Assembly (NCBI RefSeq): GCF_012650175.1
Contig: NZ_JAAILI010000055.1
Location: 124,001-188,000, forward strand
DNA: 64,000 nt
Origin: Sphingomonas sp. S2M10
Lineage (GTDB): Bacteria; Pseudomonadota; Alphaproteobacteria; Sphingomonadales; Sphingomonadaceae
Reading direction: 5' to 3'
The translations under genes and the position numbers were made by a program. How positions within the stretch are numbered: position 1 is the first letter of the stretch; every line of letters begins with the position of its first letter. This document shows, piece by piece, positions 56,592 through 64,000 of this stretch. Below the pieces are notes generated by a model. The model worked only from the letters and a program-made list of their open reading frames with translations. It ran no database searches and had not been told where the DNA came from.

Positions 56592-56936
56592 ATGCCCGGA
56601 CCCTATGCCATTCCGATGCCGATGTTGGTCAAACCCGTTCTGATCGCGTGTCTTGCGAGCCTCGCGCTCACGAGCCCGGTCGTCTCGCGCCCGATCGGCG
56701 CGGAGCAGGATGACGGCCAGCGTGCGGCGCGCGAGCGGCGGCTTCGCGGCCAGAATCTGCCCGCGCGCGAGATCGAGCGGCGGGTGATCCCCCGCATGCC
56801 GGGCGCGCAATATCTCGGGTTCGACTATGATCCCGAGCACGACGTTTACACGCTCAAGTTCCTGCGCAATGGATCGGTGATCTGGGTGGAGGTGGACGGC
56901 CATACCGGCCAGATCCTCCGGCGCATGGGCAGCTGA
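56592..56936 (+). CDS. PepSY domain protein upstream of a two-component system
   Basis: 114 residues from the ATG at 56592 (AGGGG seven bases upstream); other in-frame ATGs at 56574 or slightly downstream are possible. A hydrophobic signal (about 11-27) precedes a basic stretch and a short PepSY domain. That domain includes Pro-Gly-Ala-Gln-Tyr-Leu-Gly-Phe-Asp-Tyr-Asp and ends Val-Glu-Val-Asp-Gly-His-Thr-Gly-Gln-Ile-Leu-Arg. PepSY domains are thought to inhibit proteases or sense in the periplasm. It sits 24 bp before the response regulator, a regular neighbourhood for such systems. Confidence 0.85.
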   Translation: MPGPYAIPMPMLVKPVLIACLASLALTSPVVSRPIGAEQDDGQRAARERRLRGQNLPAREIERRVIPRMPGAQYLGFDYDPEHDVYTLKFLRNGSVIWVEVDGHTGQILRRMGS

Positions 56937-56960
56937 CACTAGAAAAGGACGGGACAGCGA

Positions 56961-57629
56961 ATGCGACTTCTGATCGTCGAGGACGAACCCAATCTCGGGA
57001 TCCAGCTGCGCACCGCGCTCGAGGGCGCGGGCTATGCCGTCGACCTCGCGACCGATGGCGAGGAAGGCCATTTCCTCGGCTCGACCGAGCAGTACGACGC
57101 GATCATCCTCGACCTCGGCCTGCCCGAGATCGACGGACTGACCGTGCTCGATCGCTGGCGCAAGGAAGGCCGCACCATGCCGGTGCTGGTGCTGACCGCG
57201 CGCGACAGCTGGTCGGACAAGGTGGCGGGGCTCGATGCCGGCGCTGACGACTATGTCGCCAAGCCGTTCCAGACCGAAGAGCTGATCGCCCGCCTGCGCG
57301 CGCTGATCCGCCGCGCCTCGGGCAATGCCTCGGCCGAGCTTACCGCGGGCGACATCCGCCTCGACACCCGCTCGGGCAAGGTCACCAAGGCGGGCGAGCC
57401 GGTGAAGCTGACCGCGCAGGAGTACAAGCTGCTCAGCTATCTGCTCCACCACAAGGGCAAGGTGGTGAGCCGCACCGAGCTGATCGAGCATATCTACGAC
57501 CAGGATTTCGATCGCGATTCGAACACGATCGAAGTGTTCGTCACCCGCATCCGCAAGAAACTGGGCGCCGACGTGATCACCACCATCCGCGGCCTGGGCT
57601 ACAGCCTCGACGAAGCCAGCTTCACCTGA
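56961..57629 (+). CDS. OmpR/PhoP-family response regulator
   Basis: 222 residues. Receiver domain with Glu7-Asp8, phosphoacceptor Asp51 in Ile-Ile-Leu-Asp-Leu-Gly-Leu-Pro, Thr switch in Val-Leu-Thr-Ala-Arg, and Lys in Val-Ala-Lys-Pro-Phe. The C-terminal winged helix includes Leu-Thr-Ala-Gln-Glu-Tyr-Lys-Leu-Leu-Ser-Tyr-Leu and Thr-Ile-Arg-Gly-Leu-Gly-Tyr. It is the DNA-binding output of the adjacent kinase. Ribosome site AGGACGGGACAGCGA is weak. Ten bases separate it from the kinase start. Confidence 0.95.
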   Translation: MRLLIVEDEPNLGIQLRTALEGAGYAVDLATDGEEGHFLGSTEQYDAIILDLGLPEIDGLTVLDRWRKEGRTMPVLVLTARDSWSDKVAGLDAGADDYVAKPFQTEELIARLRALIRRASGNASAELTAGDIRLDTRSGKVTKAGEPVKLTAQEYKLLSYLLHHKGKVVSRTELIEHIYDQDFDRDSNTIEVFVTRIRKKLGADVITTIRGLGYSLDEASFT

Positions 57630-57639
57630 GGCGGGCTGG

Positions 57640-59058
57640 GTGGACGCGACGCTGATCTCCGGCGAGGAACACGATGCCGCGCCCGCGCCCGCCGAGGTCG
57701 ATGCGCGCGGTTATCGGCCGGTGCGCGTCACCGGCTCGGTCAGCCGGCGGATGTTGCTGGTCGCGACCACCTGGATCCTGCTGCTGCTCGTCGGCGGCGG
57801 CTATGCGCTGGACCGCGTGCTGACCAGCGCGATCACCCGCAATTTCGACGACCAGCTGGATTATCTCGTCTCGTCGATGATCGTCTCGGCGGAGGTCGGC
57901 TCCAACGGCGAAGTGGTGCTCAACCGCGAACTGGCAGACCAGCGTTTCCTGGAGCCCAATTCGGGCGCCTATTGGCAGATCAGCGGCCAGGGCTTCGAGC
58001 CGTTTCCGTCGCGCTCGCTCTGGGATCGCAAGCTGCGCGTCGATCAGGTCCACAATGATCGCGAGATGCATTTCTACGACAGCAACCAGTTTGCCGACCA
58101 GAAGCTGCGCATCGCCGAGCGCGACCTCAAGCTCCCCGGATCGCCGGTGCGCTGGCGCTTCCAGGTGGCGGAAAGCCGCGAAGTGCTCGATGCGCAGATC
58201 GCCACCGTCCGCCGCACGCTGGTGCGAAGCTTCGCGCTGCTCGGCCTGGGGCTGGTGGCGATGGCGGCGCTGCAGACCTGGTATGGGCTGCGCCCCTTGC
58301 GCAAGGTTCGGCGCGAGATCGCCAGCCTGCGCGCGGGGCGCACCCAGCGCGTCGGCGGGCCGATGCCGGCCGAGGTCGGGCCGATGATCGACGAGCTCAA
58401 CGCGCTGGTCGAGCATAATGATCGCCAGGCGGAGGAGGCGCGGCGCCATGCCGGCAACCTCGCCCATGCGCTCAAGACCCCGCTCAGCGTGATCATGAAC
58501 GCCGCCGCCGCCGGCCAGGAGGATCTGCCCGACACCGTCATCCGCGAGGCGCGGACGATGCGGCGGCAGATCGACCATCACCTCGCGCGTGCCCGCGCGG
58601 TCGGCCGGCGGGGCAGCGCGCACAGCCGCGCCGAGGTGTGGCCCTCGATCGAGGCGGTGGAGCGTGCGGTAGCGCGGCTCTACCCCAATGTCCGCATCGA
58701 CGTGGACGGGGTGAAGGATTCCGTCGCGCATATCGAGCGGCAGGATCTCGACGAGATCCTCGGCAATCTCGTCGAGAATGCCGCCAAATACGGCGGCGGC
58801 AGCGTGTTCGTCACCGCGCGGCTCGATTCAGGGTTCGTCGAGATCCTGGTCGAGGACGACGGCATGGGCATCCCCGAGGCCGATCGCATTCGGATCTTCG
58901 ATCGTGGCGTTCGGCTCGATACCGGAAAGCCCGGCACCGGCCTCGGCATGGCGATCGTGCGCGACGTCGCCGAGATCTATGGCGGCACCGTCAGCCTGGA
59001 AGAGAGCGAGGACCTGGGCGGCCTGCTCGTCCGCCTCCGCCTGCCCGCCGCCGGCTGA
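57640..59058 (+). CDS. Membrane sensor histidine kinase (PhoQ-like)
   Basis: 472 residues from a GTG start. Two membrane helices (about 37-58 and 197-213) flank a periplasmic sensor of about 140 residues. A HAMP-like linker, then His276 in Asn-Leu-Ala-His-Ala-Leu-Lys-Thr-Pro-Leu. The ATPase has Asn-Leu-Val-Glu-Asn-Ala-Ala-Lys-Tyr, Asp-Asp-Gly-Met-Gly-Ile-Pro and Gly-Thr-Gly-Leu-Gly-Met. The sensor and its Asn-Phe-Asp-Asp-Gln-Leu-Asp motif resemble PhoQ-type kinases, so cation or envelope stress sensing is plausible but unproven. Forms one operon with the PepSY and regulator genes. Confidence 0.94.
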   Translation: MDATLISGEEHDAAPAPAEVDARGYRPVRVTGSVSRRMLLVATTWILLLLVGGGYALDRVLTSAITRNFDDQLDYLVSSMIVSAEVGSNGEVVLNRELADQRFLEPNSGAYWQISGQGFEPFPSRSLWDRKLRVDQVHNDREMHFYDSNQFADQKLRIAERDLKLPGSPVRWRFQVAESREVLDAQIATVRRTLVRSFALLGLGLVAMAALQTWYGLRPLRKVRREIASLRAGRTQRVGGPMPAEVGPMIDELNALVEHNDRQAEEARRHAGNLAHALKTPLSVIMNAAAAGQEDLPDTVIREARTMRRQIDHHLARARAVGRRGSAHSRAEVWPSIEAVERAVARLYPNVRIDVDGVKDSVAHIERQDLDEILGNLVENAAKYGGGSVFVTARLDSGFVEILVEDDGMGIPEADRIRIFDRGVRLDTGKPGTGLGMAIVRDVAEIYGGTVSLEESEDLGGLLVRLRLPAAG

Positions 59059-59061
59059 GGC

Positions 59062-60060
59062 TCAGGCGGGCTCGACCGCGCGCATCGCCTCCGCCGCGAT
59101 CTCCAGGCTGCGCTTGCGGGCTTGATGATCGAACATCGCGCTGGTCAGCATCAGCTCGTCGGCCTGGGTGCGTTCGATGAAGGCTTCGATCTCACGACGC
59201 ACCTTGGCGGGCCCGCCGATCGCCGAGGCCGACAGCACCTGATCGAGCATCGCATTGCCCTGCGCGCCCAGGCTCTCGCGATAGCCGCGCACCGGCGGCG
59301 GCAGCTGGATGCCGCGCCCGGTGGTGCGGATCGCGACGAACGCCTGTTGCTGCGAGCTGGCGAGGCGTTCGGCCTCCTCGTCCGTGTCGGCGGCGAACAC
59401 GTTGAAGCCGAGCATCACATGCGGCTTGGCGAGCGCCTCGGACGGGCGGAAGTTGCGGCGATAGACCGCAATCGCCTCGTCGAGCAGCCCCGGCGCGAAA
59501 TGCGAGGCGAAGGCATAGGGCAGCCCCAGCGCGGCGGCGAGCTGGGCGCCGAAGGTGCTGGAACCGAGGATCCAGAGTTTCACATCGGCACCCGCGCCCG
59601 GCGTCGCGCGGACGCCCGTGCGGCCGTCATCGGCGAAATAGCTCTGCAGCTCCATCACGTCCTGCGGGAACTCGTTGCCGTCGCTGGTCGAATTGCGGCG
59701 GATCGCGGCAGCGACCCGCTGGTCCGAACCCGGCGCCCGACCCAGGCCGAGATCGATGCGGCCGGGGAACAGCGCGTCGAGCGTGCCGAACGCCTCCGCC
59801 ACCTGCAGCGGCGAATGGTTGGGCAGCATGATGCCGCCCGCGCCAATGCGGATCGTGCTGGTCGCGTGGCCGACATGCGCGATCACCACTGCGGTCGCGG
59901 CGCTGGCGATGCCCTCCATGCCGTGATGCTCCGCCATCCAGTAGCGCCGGAAGCCGAGGCGTTCGGCATGGGCGGCAAGGTCGGCGGCGTTGGCGAGCGC
60001 TTGGCCCACGGTGCCGCCTTGGACGACGGGCACCAGATCGAGCAGGGAATATGCGGTCAT
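59062..60060 (-). CDS. LLM-class flavin-dependent oxidoreductase
   Basis: 332 residues from the ATG at 60060. The luciferase-like monooxygenase opening is Ser-Leu-Leu-Asp-Leu-Val-Pro-Val. Diagnostic segments are Tyr-Trp-Met-Ala-Glu-His-His-Gly-Met, then [13 protein letters not shown], and [12 protein letters not shown]. This pattern matches the YhbW subgroup ('alkanal monooxygenase alpha-like'). It uses FMN; substrate unknown. Converges with the kinase gene, three bases apart. Confidence 0.92.
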   Translation of the reverse strand: MTAYSLLDLVPVVQGGTVGQALANAADLAAHAERLGFRRYWMAEHHGMEGIASAATAVVIAHVGHATSTIRIGAGGIMLPNHSPLQVAEAFGTLDALFPGRIDLGLGRAPGSDQRVAAAIRRNSTSDGNEFPQDVMELQSYFADDGRTGVRATPGAGADVKLWILGSSTFGAQLAAALGLPYAFASHFAPGLLDEAIAVYRRNFRPSEALAKPHVMLGFNVFAADTDEEAERLASSQQQAFVAIRTTGRGIQLPPPVRGYRESLGAQGNAMLDQVLSASAIGGPAKVRREIEAFIERTQADELMLTSAMFDHQARKRSLEIAAEAMRAVEPA

Positions 60061-60156
60061 GGCAAGGATGTGGGGATGCTGGCGCAGCGATGCCAGAGGG
60101 TTGGCGCCGCTACCGTCGCCCACGCGCTCGCTGCCTGGCCAAGCATTTCCACCCAC

Positions 60157-60252
60157 CGTCATCCCGGCGAAAGCCGGGATCCATTCGCCGCTCGGCGTCA
60201 GCAAGCGCCGTGACGGAGACCCCAATGGATCCCTGCTTTCGCCGGCATGACG
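60157..60252. repeat. Palindromic repeat pair (type D, copy 2)
   Basis: CGTCATCCCGGCGAAAGCCGGGATCCATT and the reverse-oriented CAATGGATCCCTGCTTTCGCCGGCATGACG flank a centre of about 37 bp. It matches the design of 38425-38521. It lies downstream of the RND gene's stop and upstream of the LLM start. Confidence 0.85.
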
Positions 60253-60307
60253 AAGATTCGATCAAGCGACAGCCTTCTCCCTGTCGGCGGGGAGGATGAG
60301 GAATCCC

Positions 60308-63300
60308 TCACTCAGCTGGCTGCACCCCGTCGTCGCCGGGCTTGTGGTCGATCGCGCCCGGCGCACCCGCTGGCCCCAGCACCCGGCTGCCGTCGTCGCC
60401 GGGCTTGTAGGTAAGCAGGCGCCGCGACAGCCGCGGCCCCAGCCACCCTTCGAGGCCCACCGCCAGGCTGAACAGCGCGGGCACGATCACCAGCGTGAGC
60501 AGCGTCGAGACGATCAGCCCGCCGATCACCACCACGCCCATCGGCGCGCGGAACGACGAGTCGCCGTTGAGCGACAGCGCGGTCGGCACCATGCCCGCCA
60601 CCATCGCGATCGTGGTCATCACGATCGGCTGGGCGCGCTTGCGGCCGGCGTCGACGATCGCCTCCATCTTGCCAACGCCCTTCTCCATCTCCTCCAGCGC
60701 GAAGTCGACGAGCAGGATCGAGTTCTTGGCGACGATCCCGAACAGCATCAGCATGCCGATATAGACCGGCAGGCTCACCGGCATCCCCAGGATGGCCAGC
60801 ATGATCAGCCCGCCCAGCGGCGCGTTGAGCAGCGAGCCCATGTTAACGATCGGCGAGACGAAACGGCGATACAGCAGCACCATCACCGCGAAGACCAGGA
60901 AGATGCCCGAGGCCAGCGCGATGATGAAGTTCTGGATCATCTCGCCCTGCCACTTGGCCTGGCCCACCGTCATCTCCGCCACGCCCAGGGGCAGCTGCTT
61001 CATGATCGGGAGATTGTGGATCTCCTTCATCACGTCGCCCGAGACATAGGGCTTGCCCGTCGCCGGGTTCATCGCGAGATCGGCGCCCACCACCAGCCGG
61101 CGCTGGAGGTTGAGCCGCTCGACCTTGGTCGGCCCCGCGGCGAAGCGGATATCGGCCACCGAGGAAAGCGGCACCGAACCGCCGCTCTGGGTCTGCACCC
61201 GCATGTTCTGCAGCGTGTCGAGCTTGGTGCGCGAATCCTGGTCGAGCGCGACGCGGATCGGGATCTGGCGATCGGACAGCGAGAATCGCGCGCTGTTCTG
61301 CTCGATGTCGCCTAGCGTCGCGACGCGGATCGCGTTGGACAGCGCCGCCGTGGTCACGCCCAGATCGGCCGCGAGGTCGAGCCGCGGCGAGATCACGATC
61401 TCCGGCCGCTGCAGATCGCCCGAAATGCGCGGTGCGACAAGCGACTTCAGCCCCTCCATCTGCTTCATCAGCGTCAGCGCGGTCTTGTTGAGCAGCTCGG
61501 GATCCTCGCCGCCCAGCGTGATCGTCATGTCGCGCCCGGAGGAGCCCCAGCCGAACTGCGAGCGGAAATTCACGCGCGCATCGGGGATGGCCAGCAGCTT
61601 GGGCGCCACCCGCTTCTCGAACTCGGTGCTGGTTTCGGTGCGGCCCGCCTTTTTCTCGAGCAGATCGGCGGTCACCCGGCCGTTGCCGACGAGGGTACGG
61701 GCATAGGTATGCTCGACCGCCGGCTCGGCGCGCAGGATGCCCGCGACCTGCTGGACGACGCGGTCGGTCTGCTCGAGCGTGGTGCCCGGCACCATCTCGA
61801 CCGTCGCGGTCACGCTGTCCTGGTCCTGTGCCGGCTGGAAGGTCTGCGGCATGGTGACGAGCAGGCCGATCGTGCCGCCGAGCGACAGAACATAGGCGAG
61901 GATCGCCACCCAGCGGTGCATCAGCGTCCATTCAAGGAGGCGGATGTACAGCCGCATCATCAGCCCGCCGCCATGTTCGACATGGCCGTGCGCCTTGAGG
62001 AAATAGGCTGCGATCATCGGCGTGAGCATGCGCGCCACCGCCAGCGACATCAGCACCGCCGCGACGACGGTGAGGCCGAAATTCTTGAAGAACTGGCCCG
62101 AGATGCCGGGCATCAGGCCCACCGGCAGGAACACCGCGACGATCGACATGGTGGTGGCGAGCACCGCCACGCCGATCTCGTCGGCGGCGTCGATCGAGGC
62201 CTGATAGGCGGATTTGCCCATCCGCATGTGGCGGACGATGTTCTCGATCTCCACGATCGCGTCGTCGACCAGCACGCCCGCCACCAGGCTGAGCGCGAGC
62301 AGCGTCATCTGGTTGAGCGTGAAGCCCATCATGTCCATGAACCAGAAGCTGGGGATCGCCGAAAGCGGGATCGCCAGCGCCGAGATCACCGTTGCCCGCC
62401 AGTCGCGCAGGAACAGGAACACGACGATGACGGCGAGCACCGCGCCCTCGATCATCGCCTCCATCGCGGTGTCGAACTGTTCCTTGGCGTATTTGCTCGC
62501 ATTGTCGAGCAGCTCGAACCGCACCTTGGGATTGTTCTTCTCGAGCGCCTGCAGCTTCTTCTGCGCTTCCTCGAAAATCGTCACGTCGGACGCGCCCTTG
62601 GCGCGCTGGATGTCGAACGAGATCACCGGATGCCCGTCATAGCGCGCGAAGTTGCGGCGCTCGGCATAGCCGTCCTTCACCGTCGCGATATTGGCGAGGC
62701 GCACGGTGCCGCCGGTGCCGGTCGCGATCTGGGTCTGGCCCAGCGTATAGGCATCCTTGGCGTTGCCGACGACGCGCAACGACTGTTCGAAGCCGGAAAT
62801 CTGCGCGCGGCCGCCCGCGGCGTTGAGGTTCACCTGGCGGAGCTGCTGGTTCACCTGGCTCGCGGTCAGGCCGAAGCTGGCGAGTTTCACCGGATCGAGC
62901 ACGACGCTGACTTCGCGGCTGACCCCGCCGTTGCGCTGCACCGCCGCCATGCCGCTGATCGACAGCAGCTCCTTCGACACGCTGTTGTCGATGTACCAGG
63001 ACAGCTGCTCGACCGTCATGTCGGTCGCGGTCGCGGTGAAGCTGGCGACATCGTTGCTGCTGGCGCTGTCGACGCGGCCGACCTGCGGCTCAAGGATGCC
63101 GTCGGGTAGATTGCCGCGGATCTGCTGGATCGCGCTGCGCACGTCCTCCACCGCGCGGTCGATCGGGGTGCCGATCGCCAGCTGCACCACCGTCTGGCTG
63201 TTGCCTTCGGAGACGGTGGAGTTGATCTCGTCGATACCCTGCAGGCTGCGCACCGCGGACTCGACCTTCTGGGTGATCTGCGTCTCCAGCTCGCTCGGCG

Positions 63301-63472
63301 CGGCGCCGGGCTGGCTGATCGAGATCCACACGATCGGGAAGTCGATGTCCGGATCGTTGTTCACGTCCATCCGGCTGAAGCTCACCAGCCCCGCGACGGT
63401 GAGGAACAGGAAGAGAACGATCGGCGGGACCGGGTTGCGGATGGCCCAGGCCGAGATGTTGCGAAAGCTCAT
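60308..63472 (-). CDS. RND multidrug efflux permease (HAE1 family)
   Basis: 1054 residues with twelve membrane helices and two large periplasmic loops. The N-terminus [12 protein letters not shown] is typical of the MdtBC/acriflavine-resistance branch. The proton-relay Asp pair lies in Gly-Val-Leu-Val-Asp-Asp-Ala-Ile-Val. A periplasmic motif [12 protein letters not shown] is in helix 10. It exports hydrophobic compounds with a periplasmic adaptor (the next gene) and an outer-membrane channel not seen here. The C-terminal tail repeats Lys-Pro-Gly-Asp-Asp-Gly. Confidence 0.94.
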   Translation of the reverse strand: MSFRNISAWAIRNPVPPIVLFLFLTVAGLVSFSRMDVNNDPDIDFPIVWISISQPGAAPSELETQITQKVESAVRSLQGIDEINSTVSEGNSQTVVQLAIGTPIDRAVEDVRSAIQQIRGNLPDGILEPQVGRVDSASSNDVASFTATATDMTVEQLSWYIDNSVSKELLSISGMAAVQRNGGVSREVSVVLDPVKLASFGLTASQVNQQLRQVNLNAAGGRAQISGFEQSLRVVGNAKDAYTLGQTQIATGTGGTVRLANIATVKDGYAERRNFARYDGHPVISFDIQRAKGASDVTIFEEAQKKLQALEKNNPKVRFELLDNASKYAKEQFDTAMEAMIEGAVLAVIVVFLFLRDWRATVISALAIPLSAIPSFWFMDMMGFTLNQMTLLALSLVAGVLVDDAIVEIENIVRHMRMGKSAYQASIDAADEIGVAVLATTMSIVAVFLPVGLMPGISGQFFKNFGLTVVAAVLMSLAVARMLTPMIAAYFLKAHGHVEHGGGLMMRLYIRLLEWTLMHRWVAILAYVLSLGGTIGLLVTMPQTFQPAQDQDSVTATVEMVPGTTLEQTDRVVQQVAGILRAEPAVEHTYARTLVGNGRVTADLLEKKAGRTETSTEFEKRVAPKLLAIPDARVNFRSQFGWGSSGRDMTITLGGEDPELLNKTALTLMKQMEGLKSLVAPRISGDLQRPEIVISPRLDLAADLGVTTAALSNAIRVATLGDIEQNSARFSLSDRQIPIRVALDQDSRTKLDTLQNMRVQTQSGGSVPLSSVADIRFAAGPTKVERLNLQRRLVVGADLAMNPATGKPYVSGDVMKEIHNLPIMKQLPLGVAEMTVGQAKWQGEMIQNFIIALASGIFLVFAVMVLLYRRFVSPIVNMGSLLNAPLGGLIMLAILGMPVSLPVYIGMLMLFGIVAKNSILLVDFALEEMEKGVGKMEAIVDAGRKRAQPIVMTTIAMVAGMVPTALSLNGDSSFRAPMGVVVIGGLIVSTLLTLVIVPALFSLAVGLEGWLGPRLSRRLLTYKPGDDGSRVLGPAGAPGAIDHKPGDDGVQPAE

Positions 63473-63484
63473 CGCGCCGATCCC

Positions 63485-64000
63485 TTATTTCTTCTGGAGC
63501 TGGGGTATGACCTTCTGGCCGGGGTTGAGGAACGCGCCCGCGGTCATCACCACACGCTCGGTGCCGCTCAGGCCGCTGGTGATCCGCACCCCCTGGTCGG
63601 AGACGTCGCCGGTCTTCACGTCGCGACGCACTGCCTCGTTCTTGTCGTTGAGGATGTAGACATACGTGCCCTGCTGGTCGCTCTGCACCGCCGACTGGGG
63701 CAGGATCACCGAGGTAACCGCCCCCGCGACGATCCGCGCGCTGGCAAAGCCCCCCGGACGCAGCGCCGGATTGTAGGGCAGCGCAATGCGGGCGATGCCG
63801 AGCCGGCTGGTCGGGTCGATCACCGGCGAGACCTGCCACACCTCGCCCTTGAAGCTGGTCTGCGTGCCCACGGGAGTGACCTCCGCCGGCGCGCCGACGT
63901 GCAGCTTCTGCACATCGGATTCGGACAGCTGGGTGCGCAGCTCGAACTGGCCGTTCATCGCCATGCGGAACAGCGTGCCCGAGGCGGAGCTGACGATCTG
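63485..64000 (-). CDS. RND efflux periplasmic adaptor subunit (partial, 5' end outside window)
   Basis: About the last 171 codons are present; the gene continues past the right edge. It is read 12 bp upstream of the RND gene. The membrane-fusion-protein signature is visible: Phe-Glu-Leu-Arg-Thr-Gln-Leu-Ser-Glu-Ser-Asp-Val, the beta-barrel segment Val-Ser-Pro-Val-Ile-Asp-Pro-Thr-Ser-Arg-Leu-Gly, then Leu-Arg-Pro-Gly-Gly-Phe-Ala-Ser-Ala and Val-Ile-Leu-Pro-Gln-Ser-Ala-Val. An in-frame ATG at 63964 is internal to the domain and not the start. It bridges the pump and an outer-membrane channel. Confidence 0.92.
   Translation of the reverse strand, partial: QIVSSASGTLFRMAMNGQFELRTQLSESDVQKLHVGAPAEVTPVGTQTSFKGEVWQVSPVIDPTSRLGIARIALPYNPALRPGGFASARIVAGAVTSVILPQSAVQSDQQGTYVYILNDKNEAVRRDVKTGDVSDQGVRITSGLSGTERVVMTAGAFLNPGQKVIPQLQKK

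Overview
The window looks like chromosomal DNA of a Sphingomonas-type alphaproteobacterium. The evidence is high G+C coding DNA with strong third-position bias, a PEPxxWA-type PEP-CTERM protein, a DivK-type regulator, an HWE histidine kinase, and an RNase E with an interrupted S1 domain. Many protein architectures (DUF445, DUF3035, DUF3572, DUF4019, DUF815) are also typical of sphingomonads. I recognised no rRNA, tRNA, prophage, CRISPR array or transposase gene. This is mostly a core-genome region, with about 73 genes supported.

Layout. 0-2.6 kb: a partial DUF445 membrane protein, an SDR dehydrogenase, two coupled small hypotheticals, and a low-GC gene that looks frameshifted. 2.8-7.7 kb: gyrB, divergent from a DNA ligase-associated exonuclease and a SOUL protein. 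7.7-12.8 kb: a leftward cluster rnd-lptC-lptA-lptB-rpoN-endonuclease/phosphatase. 13-21 kb: a two-domain cold-shock protein with a Gly/Arg-rich N-terminus, a DJ-1/PfpI protein, an HWE kinase, a membrane-tethered LuxR-type protein, an ATP-dependent DNA ligase, a racemase, a metallophosphoesterase and dps. 21-29.4 kb: rpmG, divK/DUF3572/HAD, a RidA protein, then the leftward ileS-lspA-DUF3035 operon and prfB with a coupled lipoprotein methyltransferase. 29.4-38.4 kb: a class A PBP, an amidase, rne, and a BepA-like protease coupled to a DsbA-like protein. 38.6-47.3 kb: an ABC exporter, a CocE/NonD hydrolase, glpX, two small secreted proteins, hom and a 2OG-Fe(II) oxygenase. 47.4-56.5 kb: an MFS drug transporter, an acidic protein, an orphan ExbD, lipoproteins, a thioesterase, extensin-like and LOG proteins, a DUF815 ATPase, a PEP-CTERM protein and Uup. 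56.6-64 kb: a PepSY/response regulator/histidine kinase operon, an LLM oxidoreductase, and an RND pump with its adaptor running off the right edge.

The genes cluster around the cell envelope (Lpt bridge, PBP1A, amidase, BepA/Dsb, LspA, RND pump), translation and RNA turnover (ileS, prfB, rpmG, rne, rnd, cold shock) and stress response (dps, HWE kinase, DNA ligase module).

The most unusual signal is a set of composite palindromic repeats. Three kinds of about 100-140 bp occur at least seven times. Two are pairs of related copies in opposite orientation many kilobases apart. One copy lies inside ileS, where its 114 bp keep the reading frame and add 38 codons to an essential enzyme.
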